A stretch of 64,000 nt of DNA from assembly GCA_047626725.1 (NCBI GenBank), contig JBLHSG010000008.1, positions 62,001 through 126,000 of the forward strand, read 5' to 3'. The stretch is from Ascidiaceihabitans sp034111945 (lineage in GTDB: Bacteria; Pseudomonadota; Alphaproteobacteria; Rhodobacterales; Rhodobacteraceae). The notes under the pieces are model-generated. The model searched no databases. It saw only the letters and a program-made list of their open reading frames with translations, and was not told the origin of the DNA. How positions within the stretch are numbered: the stretch's first letter is position 1; each line of letters opens with the position of its first letter. A program made the translations under genes and the position numbers. This document shows positions 45,277-53,607 of the stretch, in pieces.

Positions 45277-46157
45277 TTAAACTCCGCTGCTAGTTCACCG
45301 GGGCCATGTTCAAGTGCCTGTTTTGCTTTGCGTTTTGCCGCAAGCAGTCCGTGTTTAGGTGCGAAAACAAACGCAATCAGAAAGATCAAGGTTTGCAAGG
45401 TGACGATGATGCCGCCCGTCGCGCCATCAAGGAAAAAGCTGATGTACGCCCCGAAAAAGCTGGTCAAAGACCCGATGGCTACCGACGTCATAATCAGGCG
45501 CGGAAACCGGTCACACAACAGATAGGCCGTCGCCCCCGGCGTCACGACCATGGCAATCACGAGGAACGCGCCGACAGTTTGCATCGCCGCCACAACAGAC
45601 GCGGACAGCAGCATGAAAAAGACCGCCTTTAACAGGCCCGGACGCAGCCCGATCGTGCGCGCATGATTTTCATCAAAGAAGGTGACCATCAGGTCTTTCC
45701 ATTTTGCGAGCAGAACCGCCAAGGACACAAAACCGATGATCGCCAATTGCAGCGTATCTTCGGGTGTGATCGCCAAAATGTTGCCCATGGTGATCGTCTG
45801 GATCGACACAGACATCGGGTTCACCGACACGATAAACAGGCCCAATCCAAAGAACGACGTAAAGATCAGGCCGATGATCACATCGACTTTTAACCCCGAG
45901 CGTTCGGACAAAAACAGCATCGCGCCAGCTGCAAGACCACCCGCAATGAACGCGCCCAATGCGAACGGCAACCCAAGGATATAGGCCCCCGCAACCCCCG
46001 GCACGACCGAATGGGACAGCGCGTCACCGATCAACGACCAGCCCTTGAGCATCAGATATGCGGACAGAAATGCGCAGACACCGCCGACAAGCGCGGACAC
46101 CCACATGGCGTTGGTCATGTAGTTGTAATTGAACGGTTCCAGCAGATATTCGATCAT
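45273..46157 (-). CDS. Manganese/iron ABC transporter permease 1 (SitC-like)
   Basis: A 294-residue ABC-3 family permease. LIGDALSHSVVPGVAGAYILGLP near residue 42 mirrors the other permease. Nine or so helices. ATGA overlaps on both sides tie it to the ATPase and to SitD. The permease subunits likely form a heterodimer. Confidence 0.9.
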   Translation of the reverse strand: MIEYLLEPFNYNYMTNAMWVSALVGGVCAFLSAYLMLKGWSLIGDALSHSVVPGVAGAYILGLPFALGAFIAGGLAAGAMLFLSERSGLKVDVIIGLIFTSFFGLGLFIVSVNPMSVSIQTITMGNILAITPEDTLQLAIIGFVSLAVLLAKWKDLMVTFFDENHARTIGLRPGLLKAVFFMLLSASVVAAMQTVGAFLVIAMVVTPGATAYLLCDRFPRLIMTSVAIGSLTSFFGAYISFFLDGATGGIIVTLQTLIFLIAFVFAPKHGLLAAKRKAKQALEHGPGELAAEFK

Positions 46158-47065
46158 GATTTTTGATCCGTGCGCTGCGTTTTGTCACCGTATTGCACCA
46201 AGGGCCGTTCATCATCGGTAAAGATAGTGATCGACCGCCCGTCTTCGTCATCATGCAAGGCGTCGCCGCCAAGCGTAAAGTGACGCAGCACACCGCCAAA
46301 CGCGTTTTCCAAATTCTCGCGCGTGAATGTGGTTTCGGTTGGTCCATGGGCCAGCACTGTGCCTTTGACCAACACGGTGCGGTCGCAAAATTCGGGAACC
46401 GATCCAAGGTTATGCGTCGACACCAGCATCACCCGGCCTTCGTCGCGCAATTCGCGCAGCAGATCGATGATCTGTTCTTCGGTTTTTACGTCAACGCCAG
46501 TGAACGGTTCATCCAGTAAAATCACCTGACCGTCCTGTGCCAATGATCGCGCTAGAAATACGCGCTTGCGCTGACCACCGGACAATTCACCAATCTGGCG
46601 ATGTCGGAAATCTTGCATGTTCACGCGACGCAATGCTTCGTTTACGGCCTCGTGATCGGCCTTTTTTGGGCGGCGCAGAAAACCCATGTGCCCGTATCGC
46701 CCCATCATCACCACGTCTTCGACCAAGACCGGAAACGCCCAATCGACGTCTTCGGATTGGGGCACATAAGCGACAAGGTTTTTGGACAGCGCCGTTTTCA
46801 CATCAAGACCAAGGATTTCGATCTGGCCTTTGGCAGCCGGAACAAAACCCATGATCGCCTTAAAAAGCGTCGATTTACCGGCACCGTTTACGCCCACCAA
46901 TGCCGTGACTGTGCCGCGCGGGATTTCAAAGCTGGCGTTCCAAAGGGCGGTGTGGCCGTTGCGATATGTGACTGTGACGTCTTTGGCCACGATGCCGGGA
47001 ACGCCTGCGTTGGCATGGTTCTGAGGGGCTTGTGATGCGTCGCGCATGGCGTTTCCTTTGGCCAT
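46154..47065 (-). CDS. Manganese/iron ABC transporter ATP-binding protein (SitB-like)
   Basis: A 303-residue ATPase. Walker A LVGVNGAGKSTLFKAI (about 57-72), signature ELSGGQRKRVFLARS, Walker B VILLDEPFTGVD, and H-loop VSTHNLGS are intact. N-terminus is extended by about 20 residues compared with usual; an ATG six codons in with AAAGGA before it is a good alternative start. It lies 71 bases after the binding-protein gene. Confidence 0.9.
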   Translation of the reverse strand: MAKGNAMRDASQAPQNHANAGVPGIVAKDVTVTYRNGHTALWNASFEIPRGTVTALVGVNGAGKSTLFKAIMGFVPAAKGQIEILGLDVKTALSKNLVAYVPQSEDVDWAFPVLVEDVVMMGRYGHMGFLRRPKKADHEAVNEALRRVNMQDFRHRQIGELSGGQRKRVFLARSLAQDGQVILLDEPFTGVDVKTEEQIIDLLRELRDEGRVMLVSTHNLGSVPEFCDRTVLVKGTVLAHGPTETTFTRENLENAFGGVLRHFTLGGDALHDDEDGRSITIFTDDERPLVQYGDKTQRTDQKS

Positions 47066-47136
47066 AAATGACCTTCTTAATGCAATCGACCCGCAGCAAA
47101 GATGCCGCAGGCCTGCGTGATCAATTTCTAAACGAT

Positions 47137-48039
47137 CTAGTTCGTCGCGCCCGCCAATCCATTGGCCACAGTGCTGGACGTGATGCGCAGCAGGTCAAGG
47201 TACGTGGGGACTTCGCCGTCTGGTTCGCTCAGGCTGTCGACGTATAGCACGCCGCCATAGCTTACGCCCGTCTCGCGCGCGACCTGTTCAGCCGGGGCTG
47301 TGTTGACCGTGCTTTCGCAGAATACGACCGGAATATTGTGTTCGCGCACACCGTCGATGACAGACCGCACCTGTTGCGGGGTGCCGACCTGATCGGCGTT
47401 CATCGGCCACAAATACAGTTCTTTCATCCCGAAATCACGCGCAAGATAGCTGAACGCGCCCTCGCACGTGACCAACCAGCGGCGGTCTTCGGGGATCTTA
47501 GCAATTTCGGCGCGCAGCGGTTCGATGGTCGCCTGCAATTTTGCCTTATAGGCGTCGGCATTTGCAGCATAGATCGAAGCATTTTCAGGATCATGTTCTG
47601 TAAACGCCGCAACGATATTGTCGATGTAGATCAACGCATTGTCCAAGCCCATCCACGCGTGCGGGTTTGGTTTACCTTCGTAGCTGCCAGACGCAATCGG
47701 GATCGGGTCAATACCATCGGTCAGGGTCGCGGATGGCACGTCTTTCATGTTGGTCAGGAACTGCTCGAACCACAGCTCGAGGTTCATGCCATTCCACAGG
47801 ATCAAATCCGCATCATAGGCACGCACGATGTCTTGTGGCGTTGGTTCATACCCGTGAATTTCCGCGCCCGGTTTGGTGATCGACACAACGTTGGCGGCGT
47901 CACCAGCAACGTTGGCAGCGATGTCGGCAAGGACCGTAAATGTCGTCACAACCTTCATTTTGTCGTCGGCAGAAACACCTGTCGCAAACAGGGCGGTGAT
48001 CGCGGCGACGGACGTCATTTTGAGGGATCGGGATAACAT
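47137..48039 (-). CDS. Manganese/iron ABC transporter substrate-binding protein (SitA-like)
   Basis: A 300-residue cluster A-I binding protein. Signal peptide ends near GVSADD. Predicted metal ligands are H62 (EIHGYEPTP), H127 (NPHAWM), E193 (CEGAFSYL) and D268 (YVDSLSE), the H-H-E-D set of Mn2+/Fe2+ binders; the His-rich loop of zinc-binding ZnuA is absent. First gene of the sit operon, behind the two Mur/Fur-type boxes. Confidence 0.92.
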   Translation of the reverse strand: MLSRSLKMTSVAAITALFATGVSADDKMKVVTTFTVLADIAANVAGDAANVVSITKPGAEIHGYEPTPQDIVRAYDADLILWNGMNLELWFEQFLTNMKDVPSATLTDGIDPIPIASGSYEGKPNPHAWMGLDNALIYIDNIVAAFTEHDPENASIYAANADAYKAKLQATIEPLRAEIAKIPEDRRWLVTCEGAFSYLARDFGMKELYLWPMNADQVGTPQQVRSVIDGVREHNIPVVFCESTVNTAPAEQVARETGVSYGGVLYVDSLSEPDGEVPTYLDLLRITSSTVANGLAGATN

Positions 48040-48070
48040 CAGGGATTCCTTTGCTTGGGGTACCCTACCT

Positions 48071-48124
48071 GTAAATGCAAATCATTCGCAACTGTCAATG
48101 GTAAATGCGAACGATTTTCAACTG
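48071..48124. promoter_or_regulatory. Two Fur/Mur-type boxes ahead of the sit operon
   Basis: Two imperfect copies of a 24-base element begin GTAAATGC and end CAACTG at 48071-48094 and 48101-48124; they differ at five positions and are spaced exactly 30 bases (about three helical turns). Each holds a 7-1-7 inverted repeat (TGCAAAT-C-ATTCGCA in the first, less regular in the second), the shape bound by Fur-family repressors. In this group the manganese-uptake regulator Mur is the likely ligand. The boxes lie 32-85 bases upstream of sitA. Confidence 0.65.
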
Positions 48125-48128
48125 GCGT

Positions 48129-48163
48129 TGTGTAACGGGCGTACGCAATTCACCCGTTACACA
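48129..48163. repeat. Perfect 11-bp inverted repeat between sit and the PLC unit
   Basis: TGTGTAACGGG (48129-48139) and CCCGTTACACA (48153-48163) form an 11-bp perfect stem with a 13-base loop; an 8-base palindrome GCGTACGC overlaps its left arm. It lies downstream of the hypothetical gene (stop at 48194) and upstream of the sit boxes. No T-run follows on either strand, so it may be an operator or a Rho-assisted end rather than a standard terminator. Confidence 0.55.
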
Positions 48164-48193
48164 TCTAATAGCATGCAAAATTTGACGAAAACC

Positions 48194-48727
48194 CTAGTTG
48201 TACAAGTTCGTCAGCGTCATCGAGGACGTGCTGTTAAAGGCGTCTGTATTCACCGATGGCAACAGCTTGAGCCCGCTAGATTTGTGCATCAGGAACGAGA
48301 TCCCCAACAGGTTCACGCCAACTTTGCCTTGGACAACCGTGTACATATTCAAGCTGCCCAGCCACCAATTGTGGTTCACGCCGTAGTTCCCCTGCCCCAA
48401 CAAAAGATCATAAGGCTGGCCGTCTATGTCCATAGAAATCGGGATGTAAAAGTTCAGCTTGTCAGGCACGGAACCGTTGTGCCCGATCAACTGATAGCTG
48501 TTCATATGCACCGATGAATTATCAAGCGCGTTGTTCCAATCTGTCGCAACACTGCTTTGGCTGCTGCGATCACATTTTACGTTAAACACCAGTTCTGTAT
48601 CAGAATTGGTCGTGATCGACGCGCCGTCGGATTTGTTATCGCCAGACACAATGCCGCCTGTAATTTGGCAGTTTGTCACCAATCCGGACCCGAAACTCAT
48701 CGAAAAATCGTTTGATTTAACACCCAT
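48194..48727 (-). CDS. Unrecognised beta-rich protein partnered with a PLC-like enzyme
   Basis: A 177-residue protein (TAGGAG seven bases before the ATG) without a signal peptide or membrane helix. It is rich in Ser, Asn, Gly and Thr, with alternating hydrophobic residues suggesting beta-strands, and two tryptophan/tyrosine-rich patches (DWNNALD, NHNWWLGSLNMYTVV). Two cysteines (NCQITGG, VKCDRSS). It starts 36 bases after the PLC-like gene and is likely co-transcribed. It does not match any family I know; a lipid- or membrane-binding role next to a phospholipase is speculation. Confidence 0.65.
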   Translation of the reverse strand: MGVKSNDFSMSFGSGLVTNCQITGGIVSGDNKSDGASITTNSDTELVFNVKCDRSSQSSVATDWNNALDNSSVHMNSYQLIGHNGSVPDKLNFYIPISMDIDGQPYDLLLGQGNYGVNHNWWLGSLNMYTVVQGKVGVNLLGISFLMHKSSGLKLLPSVNTDAFNSTSSMTLTNLYN

Positions 48728-48763
48728 GGAAATACTCCTAAAACTCGTTGTGCCTTGATCGCG

Positions 48764-49777
48764 TCAAAGCGTGGAAAATTGACTGTTTAGATATGCCGCA
48801 GCGTGCAGCGAGAACTGATTATTGTCGTCAACATAAAGAAAATTCGGCCAGGTCCGGGGCGTAATTATCCCATTGCTGATCCAGTCTTGTAGTGTCGATT
48901 GCAGGTCAGGATTTGCCTGATCCGCGAGGTCTAAAATTGTCGTAGCGTCCGCAACATCAAGGCCGCATTTTATCGCCTGTTCACCATCTTGGGTCAGGGT
49001 CCATGATAGCAAAAACAAGCAGCCCGTATGATTCGCGACATTTGTTAGCTTGGCCTTTTGGTCGATGATCATGTCGCCCAACACATTGCAGTCAGCGTAT
49101 TGGTCAAACACAGTCAGATCCCCGCGCGCCGGCGCATCCGCGTAGGAATAAATGCCAGATGCAGGATCGCGCAGATCGTCAGGCAAGGTGTCAAACACCA
49201 CCAAAGCGCGCCCACCCGAACCGATCATATCGCCGAGCGTAGCGTTCAAAAACCCCTGTGGCGGTACGTTTCCAGTGTATAAATTGGGCCCTAAAATGCT
49301 GTGCACTTGAGCAATCAATGCCGTCATTTCAGCGTCGGAAAAACGATCAGCCGACGTGTTGCGATTGTAGTAATGCGAGAATTTTAAGATCACCAAGTCA
49401 CCTGATTCCGCCATGAAATCAGACACCTGCTGAAAGAAATCCGCCAACGTCGGTCCGTTGCAGCCCAAAGTCACAGGCGATTTTAGCGCATAGTGCCCCG
49501 TGTACAAAACATCGTCGTCGCCAAACATCACCGGCCTGATGTCAAAATACCGACTGCCTTGATCCAGTTGGTCCCGGATCGACAGAGTTTGGGTTTGCGT
49601 GTTGCAGGCATTCGCCCCGTAAGGGCCGTGGCGCAAAATCGAAATGTCGGGCGTGCAATCGCTGACTTTATACATACCGCTGTCATGCGAGGCGGGCATC
49701 GAAATCTGCGACAGCGTGCGCGGACCCAACAACGCCAGATTGTCCGACATCCAATTGGATGGATCAGAAATGTTCAT
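48764..49777 (-). CDS. PI-PLC-like phosphodiesterase without signal peptide
   Basis: A 337-residue protein with the phosphatidylinositol-specific phospholipase C X-domain. MPASHDSGMY contains His31 and Asp32, SRYFDIRP contains Asp79 and Arg81, and LYTGHYALKS has His95; spacing parallels the H32/D33/D67/R69/H82 set of bacterial PI-PLC. No secretion signal is present, unlike most bacterial PI-PLCs, and many asparagine and aspartate residues occur. Followed by the unrecognised beta-rich gene. Substrate may be PI, a GPI-like lipid or another phosphodiester. Confidence 0.82.
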   Translation of the reverse strand: MNISDPSNWMSDNLALLGPRTLSQISMPASHDSGMYKVSDCTPDISILRHGPYGANACNTQTQTLSIRDQLDQGSRYFDIRPVMFGDDDVLYTGHYALKSPVTLGCNGPTLADFFQQVSDFMAESGDLVILKFSHYYNRNTSADRFSDAEMTALIAQVHSILGPNLYTGNVPPQGFLNATLGDMIGSGGRALVVFDTLPDDLRDPASGIYSYADAPARGDLTVFDQYADCNVLGDMIIDQKAKLTNVANHTGCLFLLSWTLTQDGEQAIKCGLDVADATTILDLADQANPDLQSTLQDWISNGIITPRTWPNFLYVDDNNQFSLHAAAYLNSQFSTL

Positions 49778-49812
49778 GGGACGTCCTAAAAATTAGATAA
49801 ATCAATACACAT

Positions 49813-49841
49813 ATTTTCAACCACAGCGTGATTTCTGTCAA
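49813..49841 (-). promoter_or_regulatory. Candidate promoter of the PLC unit
   Basis: On the minus strand TTGACA (49836-49841) and GAAAAT (49813-49818) are spaced 17 bases, about 36 bases before the PLC start codon. A 9-bp inverted repeat CACATATTT (49808-49816) / AAATATGTG (49843-49851) brackets it, which could be an operator embracing the promoter. Confidence 0.5.
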
Positions 49842-49977
49842 CAAATATGTGAGATGCCCCAAACAATCGGCGAGCTTCAGTATGTCTGGAATTTCACCGT
49901 CAGGAACAAATCACGCGACGACCAAACATCAGCCTCACCCCGAACGGAAGTTACAAATTAGCAACGTTGCGGTTGGA

Positions 49978-50367
49978 TCAAAGCGCGTAAACTGCGCAGG
50001 CCCAAACCATCGCCACATAGGTCAATTGGTGCAGCATTTGATCCACCCCAAATGTCCGCCAATATCCAGCATCTGCGGGTCCATGATCGGTGCGTTCTGA
50101 ATACGCGCCTTTGGCCCAATCAATGTGGTAATGCACCGCCCATTCCAACACACACAGCACCACAACAAACGTGCTGTTTGCACCCAAAACCAACAACGCA
50201 ATCGCTGACCCACCGGCATGCACCAAGGCGTGTTGCGCGCGCCCCATGTGTGCATATTGCCCGCGACCGGCCAACATCTTTGGCGTTTGCAAAAAGAAAT
50301 CTGCAAACATGTGCTTAACCTGAAGCAGGAAAAGCAGGATCAAAAGTGTTTGGATCGCTGGCGTCAC
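49978..50367 (-). CDS. DUF3307 membrane protein
   Basis: A 129-residue protein from GTG 50367 (AAAGGA six to seven bases upstream) with three to four membrane helices. The VKHMFADFFLQTPKML segment near residue 18 and EWAVHYHIDWAKG near 73 correspond to the DUF3307 pattern of aromatic/histidine residues in helices. Function unknown. Divergent from the ABC/cNMP gene. Confidence 0.8.
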   Translation of the reverse strand: MTPAIQTLLILLFLLQVKHMFADFFLQTPKMLAGRGQYAHMGRAQHALVHAGGSAIALLVLGANSTFVVVLCVLEWAVHYHIDWAKGAYSERTDHGPADAGYWRTFGVDQMLHQLTYVAMVWACAVYAL

Positions 50368-50560
50368 ATGAGGTCCTTTTCTATACAGCCCCAGCCTAGC
50401 GCGCATCAAACAGGATGCGCAATTCAATTGATCGGTCTAGAATGGGTGAAACATCGCAATTTGCGACTCGCCAAACTGTCTATTCAAAACACTGGACTGC
50501 TCCATAGAACGTTCGATTTTCACCTTTATCTGGAAACACTCAAAACGCGAGCAGCTGGTT

Positions 50561-53506
50561 TTGCTACTGGTGACGCTGACGCTGTTTCCGCTGCTGTACC
50601 TGACGCTTGAACTGCCCAAACGCATCATCAATGACGCGATCGGGGCCGGATCAGAACAGGTTACCGTCTATGGCTATCAGATGGGCCAGATTACCTTTTT
50701 GATGGTGCTGTGCGGGCTGTTTTTGCTAGCCGTTTTTGCCCATGGCATCATGAAAATGCGGATCAACACGATGAAGGGCGTTCTGGCTGAACGGCTTTTG
50801 CGCCGCTTTCGATACACCCTGATCGCGCGCATTTTGCGTTTTCCCGCCCCTTATTTTGAACGCACCAGCCAAGGTGAATTGGTGTCGATGGTTACGTCAG
50901 AATCCGAACCGATGGGTGGGTTGATGGGCGATGCGGTGGCCCAGCCTGTTCTGCAAGCCGGACAAATGCTGACGATCCTCGGGTTCTTGTTTTTCCAAAG
51001 CATTGCCTTTGGGCTCGCCGCCTGTGCGCTGATCCCGTTGCAGGCGTGGATCATTCCGAAGATGCAAAAGCAGATCAACCAATTGAACAAAAAGCGGGTC
51101 GTTGAAATTCGCGCCTTGGCTGCCGAAATTGGCGAAGGTGCGGCGGGTGCAAGCGCGCTGCGCACCAACGGTGGCTGGCGTTACCGAATGGCGATGATTT
51201 CGGATCGCCTGGGCCGCTTGTATGCGATCCGGTTCGAGATTTTTCAAAAAAAATTCTTCATGAAGTTCACCAACAACTTCATCACGCAACTGACGCCGTT
51301 TTTCTTTTTCTCGCTGGGTGGTTATCTGGCAATCATGGGCGAAATCACGGTTGGCGCACTCGTCGCCGCCCTCGCCGCGTACAAAGACCTGTCTAGCCCG
51401 TGGAAAGAACTGCTCGCCTATTACAATCAATCCCAAGACATGGCGCTGCGGTGGGACACAATCACCGACAGGTTTGCGCCCACAGGCATGATCGACACCG
51501 CGCTTTTCGACACGGACCCCGGCGAAATCCCTGCGCTGATTGGCGACATCACGTTAAAAAGCGTCAGCGTGCGCGACGAAGAAGGCAATTCAGTTCTTGA
51601 GGATTTGAACGTCGCCTTTCCCGCCTCAAACACCATCGCGATCACCGCCCCAAGCGACGAAGACCGCCGTGCCTTGGCCGAACTGTTGACCCGCGAAGTT
51701 CTTCCCTCAAGCGGGACCATAACCATCGCTGGTCACGACATAACCCAACTGCACCAAGCCACGATTGCCGCGCGGATCGGGCACGCCACGTCACGCCCTG
51801 TGATGTTTTTGGGCAGCTTTGGCGACAACGTCATTATGCCTCTCAAATTCCAACCGATGGGCAAAGGCGCCGCGACCGATGAACACCGCGAAAGCCTGCG
51901 CGCCGGCAACAGTCCCGACATGCTGGGCTCAGACTGGCTTAATCCCGACGTGGCGCACGTAAAAGACGCGGATCAACTTAGCGATTGGTGGCTGCACCTG
52001 ATCAACGGAATCGGCAGTGGGGATGCGTTGTTCCGTCGTGGCTTGGATCAAAAATTTGACGCGCAAACCCACAAAGAATTGGCGCAAAGGCTGGTTGATT
52101 TACGACCCCGTGTTGCCGCTGCAATCAAGGCTGCGGGTTTGTCAGCGCATGCGTGGCGATTTGATGCGGCGGATTATAACCCGGCACTTCCTGTCGTCGA
52201 CAACCTGATTTACGCAACGCCCAACGCCCCGATTACTGCCGACATTCTGGCCGAACAAACCGAATTTATGGCGCTGTTGTCTGAATTGAACCTCGAAGGG
52301 GATTTGCTGCAATTGGCCGTCGACACAGTTGATATGTTGCGTCAGATTTTTGGCTCCGATGGCACGGATCACCCACTGTTTCGCAAACTGGGCCTAGAGG
52401 TCGCAACCTATGAAGAAGCATCAGCGCTGATCACCAAACAGCGCGATTCAAAAGTGCTGACGCCACAAGAAAAAGCCCGCCTGTTGGCTGTACCATTTGT
52501 GATATCGGCCGAAAAAATTGGCCCAGCGTTTCCCGACGAAATCGTCAGCCGTGTGCTACAAATGCGCCGCGAACACGGCCCCGCGTTACAAGCCAGCATG
52601 AAGGATTTGTTTACGCCGCTTGTCGATGACAAACCGGTGGCCGGTCTAAGCGTCATGGAAAACGCGTTGTTCGGCAAAGTGTCGGATGCGTCCGGATCAA
52701 AGGGCGACGATTTGCGCCGTGTTGTGGCTGACGTTTTACAGGACGCGGGCCTAGACGGGCTGGTGCTCGCGCTGATCTTTGACATGCCAATTCCGCGCGG
52801 CGGTGCCAATGTGCCTGCCATGTTTGCCGAACCACTCGCGGTCAGCCGCGCTGCGATCAAATGCCCGCATGTTCTGATCCTCGACAGTGTTTTGTCCAGC
52901 TACGGGGCCCAAGCCCAAAGCAACATTCACGCCAATCTGCGCGCCCTTTTGCCAGACACCGCAATCATTTGTCTGGCCCCGACGTTTGCCGACATCAACA
53001 GTTTCGATCTGCATTTCGAGATGAAACAAGGGCGCATCAGCACCGATGACACCCGCGTCGACGAGGCCGAAGACAGCACAGTCAGCGCCGATTTAGGGCG
53101 TAAATTACGCGCGTTGGAACAAACTGATCTATTCTCGGGTCTCGATCGAAAACAGCTGCGTTTGTTGGCCTTTGGCGCACGTTGGTATTCTGCAAAACCC
53201 GGCGAATATGTGTTCCATAAAAACGATGACCCGACCGATGGGGCCTATCTGGTGACCGAAGGCGAAGCCGACTTGTTACTGCCCCAAGGACAAGGCGAAG
53301 ACACCCTGATTGCCACCAGCGGCCCCGGAAAATTGGTTGGCGAATTGGGCCTGATCCGCCATGTCCCCCGTTCGTTAGACATGCGCGCCAAAACCGACCT
53401 GACTTGCCTGCGCATCGGGGCCGAAGAATTCCTGGCCGTTGTCGAAAACGATGCATCAACCGCGTACAAACTGCTGCAAGTGGTCGCCGGATACGTTTCG
53501 AACTAA
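50561..53506 (+). CDS. ABC exporter-like protein with degenerate, expanded NBD and C-terminal cyclic-nucleotide-binding domain
   Basis: 981 residues from TTG 50561. An ABC-exporter membrane domain (about 1-300, RFPAPYFERTSQGELVSMVTSE) is followed by an NBD-like region in which Walker A reads ITAPSDEDRRALAELL without GKS/T, a poorly conserved insert of about 300 residues (440-740) follows, and the Walker B position is HVLILDSVLSSYG with Ser in place of the catalytic Glu. A Crp-type cNMP domain occupies about 850-975 (GEYVFHKNDD, GELGLIRHVPRSLDMRA). The frame is open back to 50450, and upstream residues SIFTFIWKHSKREQ look conserved, but no ATG/GTG/TTG precedes them; ATA 50504 (MERSIF...) fits best. 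Confidence 0.83.
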   Translation: MLLVTLTLFPLLYLTLELPKRIINDAIGAGSEQVTVYGYQMGQITFLMVLCGLFLLAVFAHGIMKMRINTMKGVLAERLLRRFRYTLIARILRFPAPYFERTSQGELVSMVTSESEPMGGLMGDAVAQPVLQAGQMLTILGFLFFQSIAFGLAACALIPLQAWIIPKMQKQINQLNKKRVVEIRALAAEIGEGAAGASALRTNGGWRYRMAMISDRLGRLYAIRFEIFQKKFFMKFTNNFITQLTPFFFFSLGGYLAIMGEITVGALVAALAAYKDLSSPWKELLAYYNQSQDMALRWDTITDRFAPTGMIDTALFDTDPGEIPALIGDITLKSVSVRDEEGNSVLEDLNVAFPASNTIAITAPSDEDRRALAELLTREVLPSSGTITIAGHDITQLHQATIAARIGHATSRPVMFLGSFGDNVIMPLKFQPMGKGAATDEHRESLRAGNSPDMLGSDWLNPDVAHVKDADQLSDWWLHLINGIGSGDALFRRGLDQKFDAQTHKELAQRLVDLRPRVAAAIKAAGLSAHAWRFDAADYNPALPVVDNLIYATPNAPITADILAEQTEFMALLSELNLEGDLLQLAVDTVDMLRQIFGSDGTDHPLFRKLGLEVATYEEASALITKQRDSKVLTPQEKARLLAVPFVISAEKIGPAFPDEIVSRVLQMRREHGPALQASMKDLFTPLVDDKPVAGLSVMENALFGKVSDASGSKGDDLRRVVADVLQDAGLDGLVLALIFDMPIPRGGANVPAMFAEPLAVSRAAIKCPHVLILDSVLSSYGAQAQSNIHANLRALLPDTAIICLAPTFADINSFDLHFEMKQGRISTDDTRVDEAEDSTVSADLGRKLRALEQTDLFSGLDRKQLRLLAFGARWYSAKPGEYVFHKNDDPTDGAYLVTEGEADLLLPQGQGEDTLIATSGPGKLVGELGLIRHVPRSLDMRAKTDLTCLRIGAEEFLAVVENDASTAYKLLQVVAGYVSN

Positions 53507-53575
53507 CATCTGACGCGGCCCTACCTGCCCTAAAACTGTTGCTAAATTTTTCTATCTGGCTTAGTTGAAGGTCAA

Positions 53576-53589
53576 TGTTAGCGCTAACA
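53576..53589. promoter_or_regulatory. LacI-family operator-like palindrome before edd
   Basis: TGTTAGCGCTAACA is a perfect 14-base palindrome with the central CG typical of LacI/GalR-family operators, 18 bases before the edd start codon. It suggests control of the Entner-Doudoroff genes by a gluconate- or sugar-sensing repressor that is not in the window. Confidence 0.65.
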
Positions 53590-53607
53590 AATGATGAGTG
53601 AGCCCAT

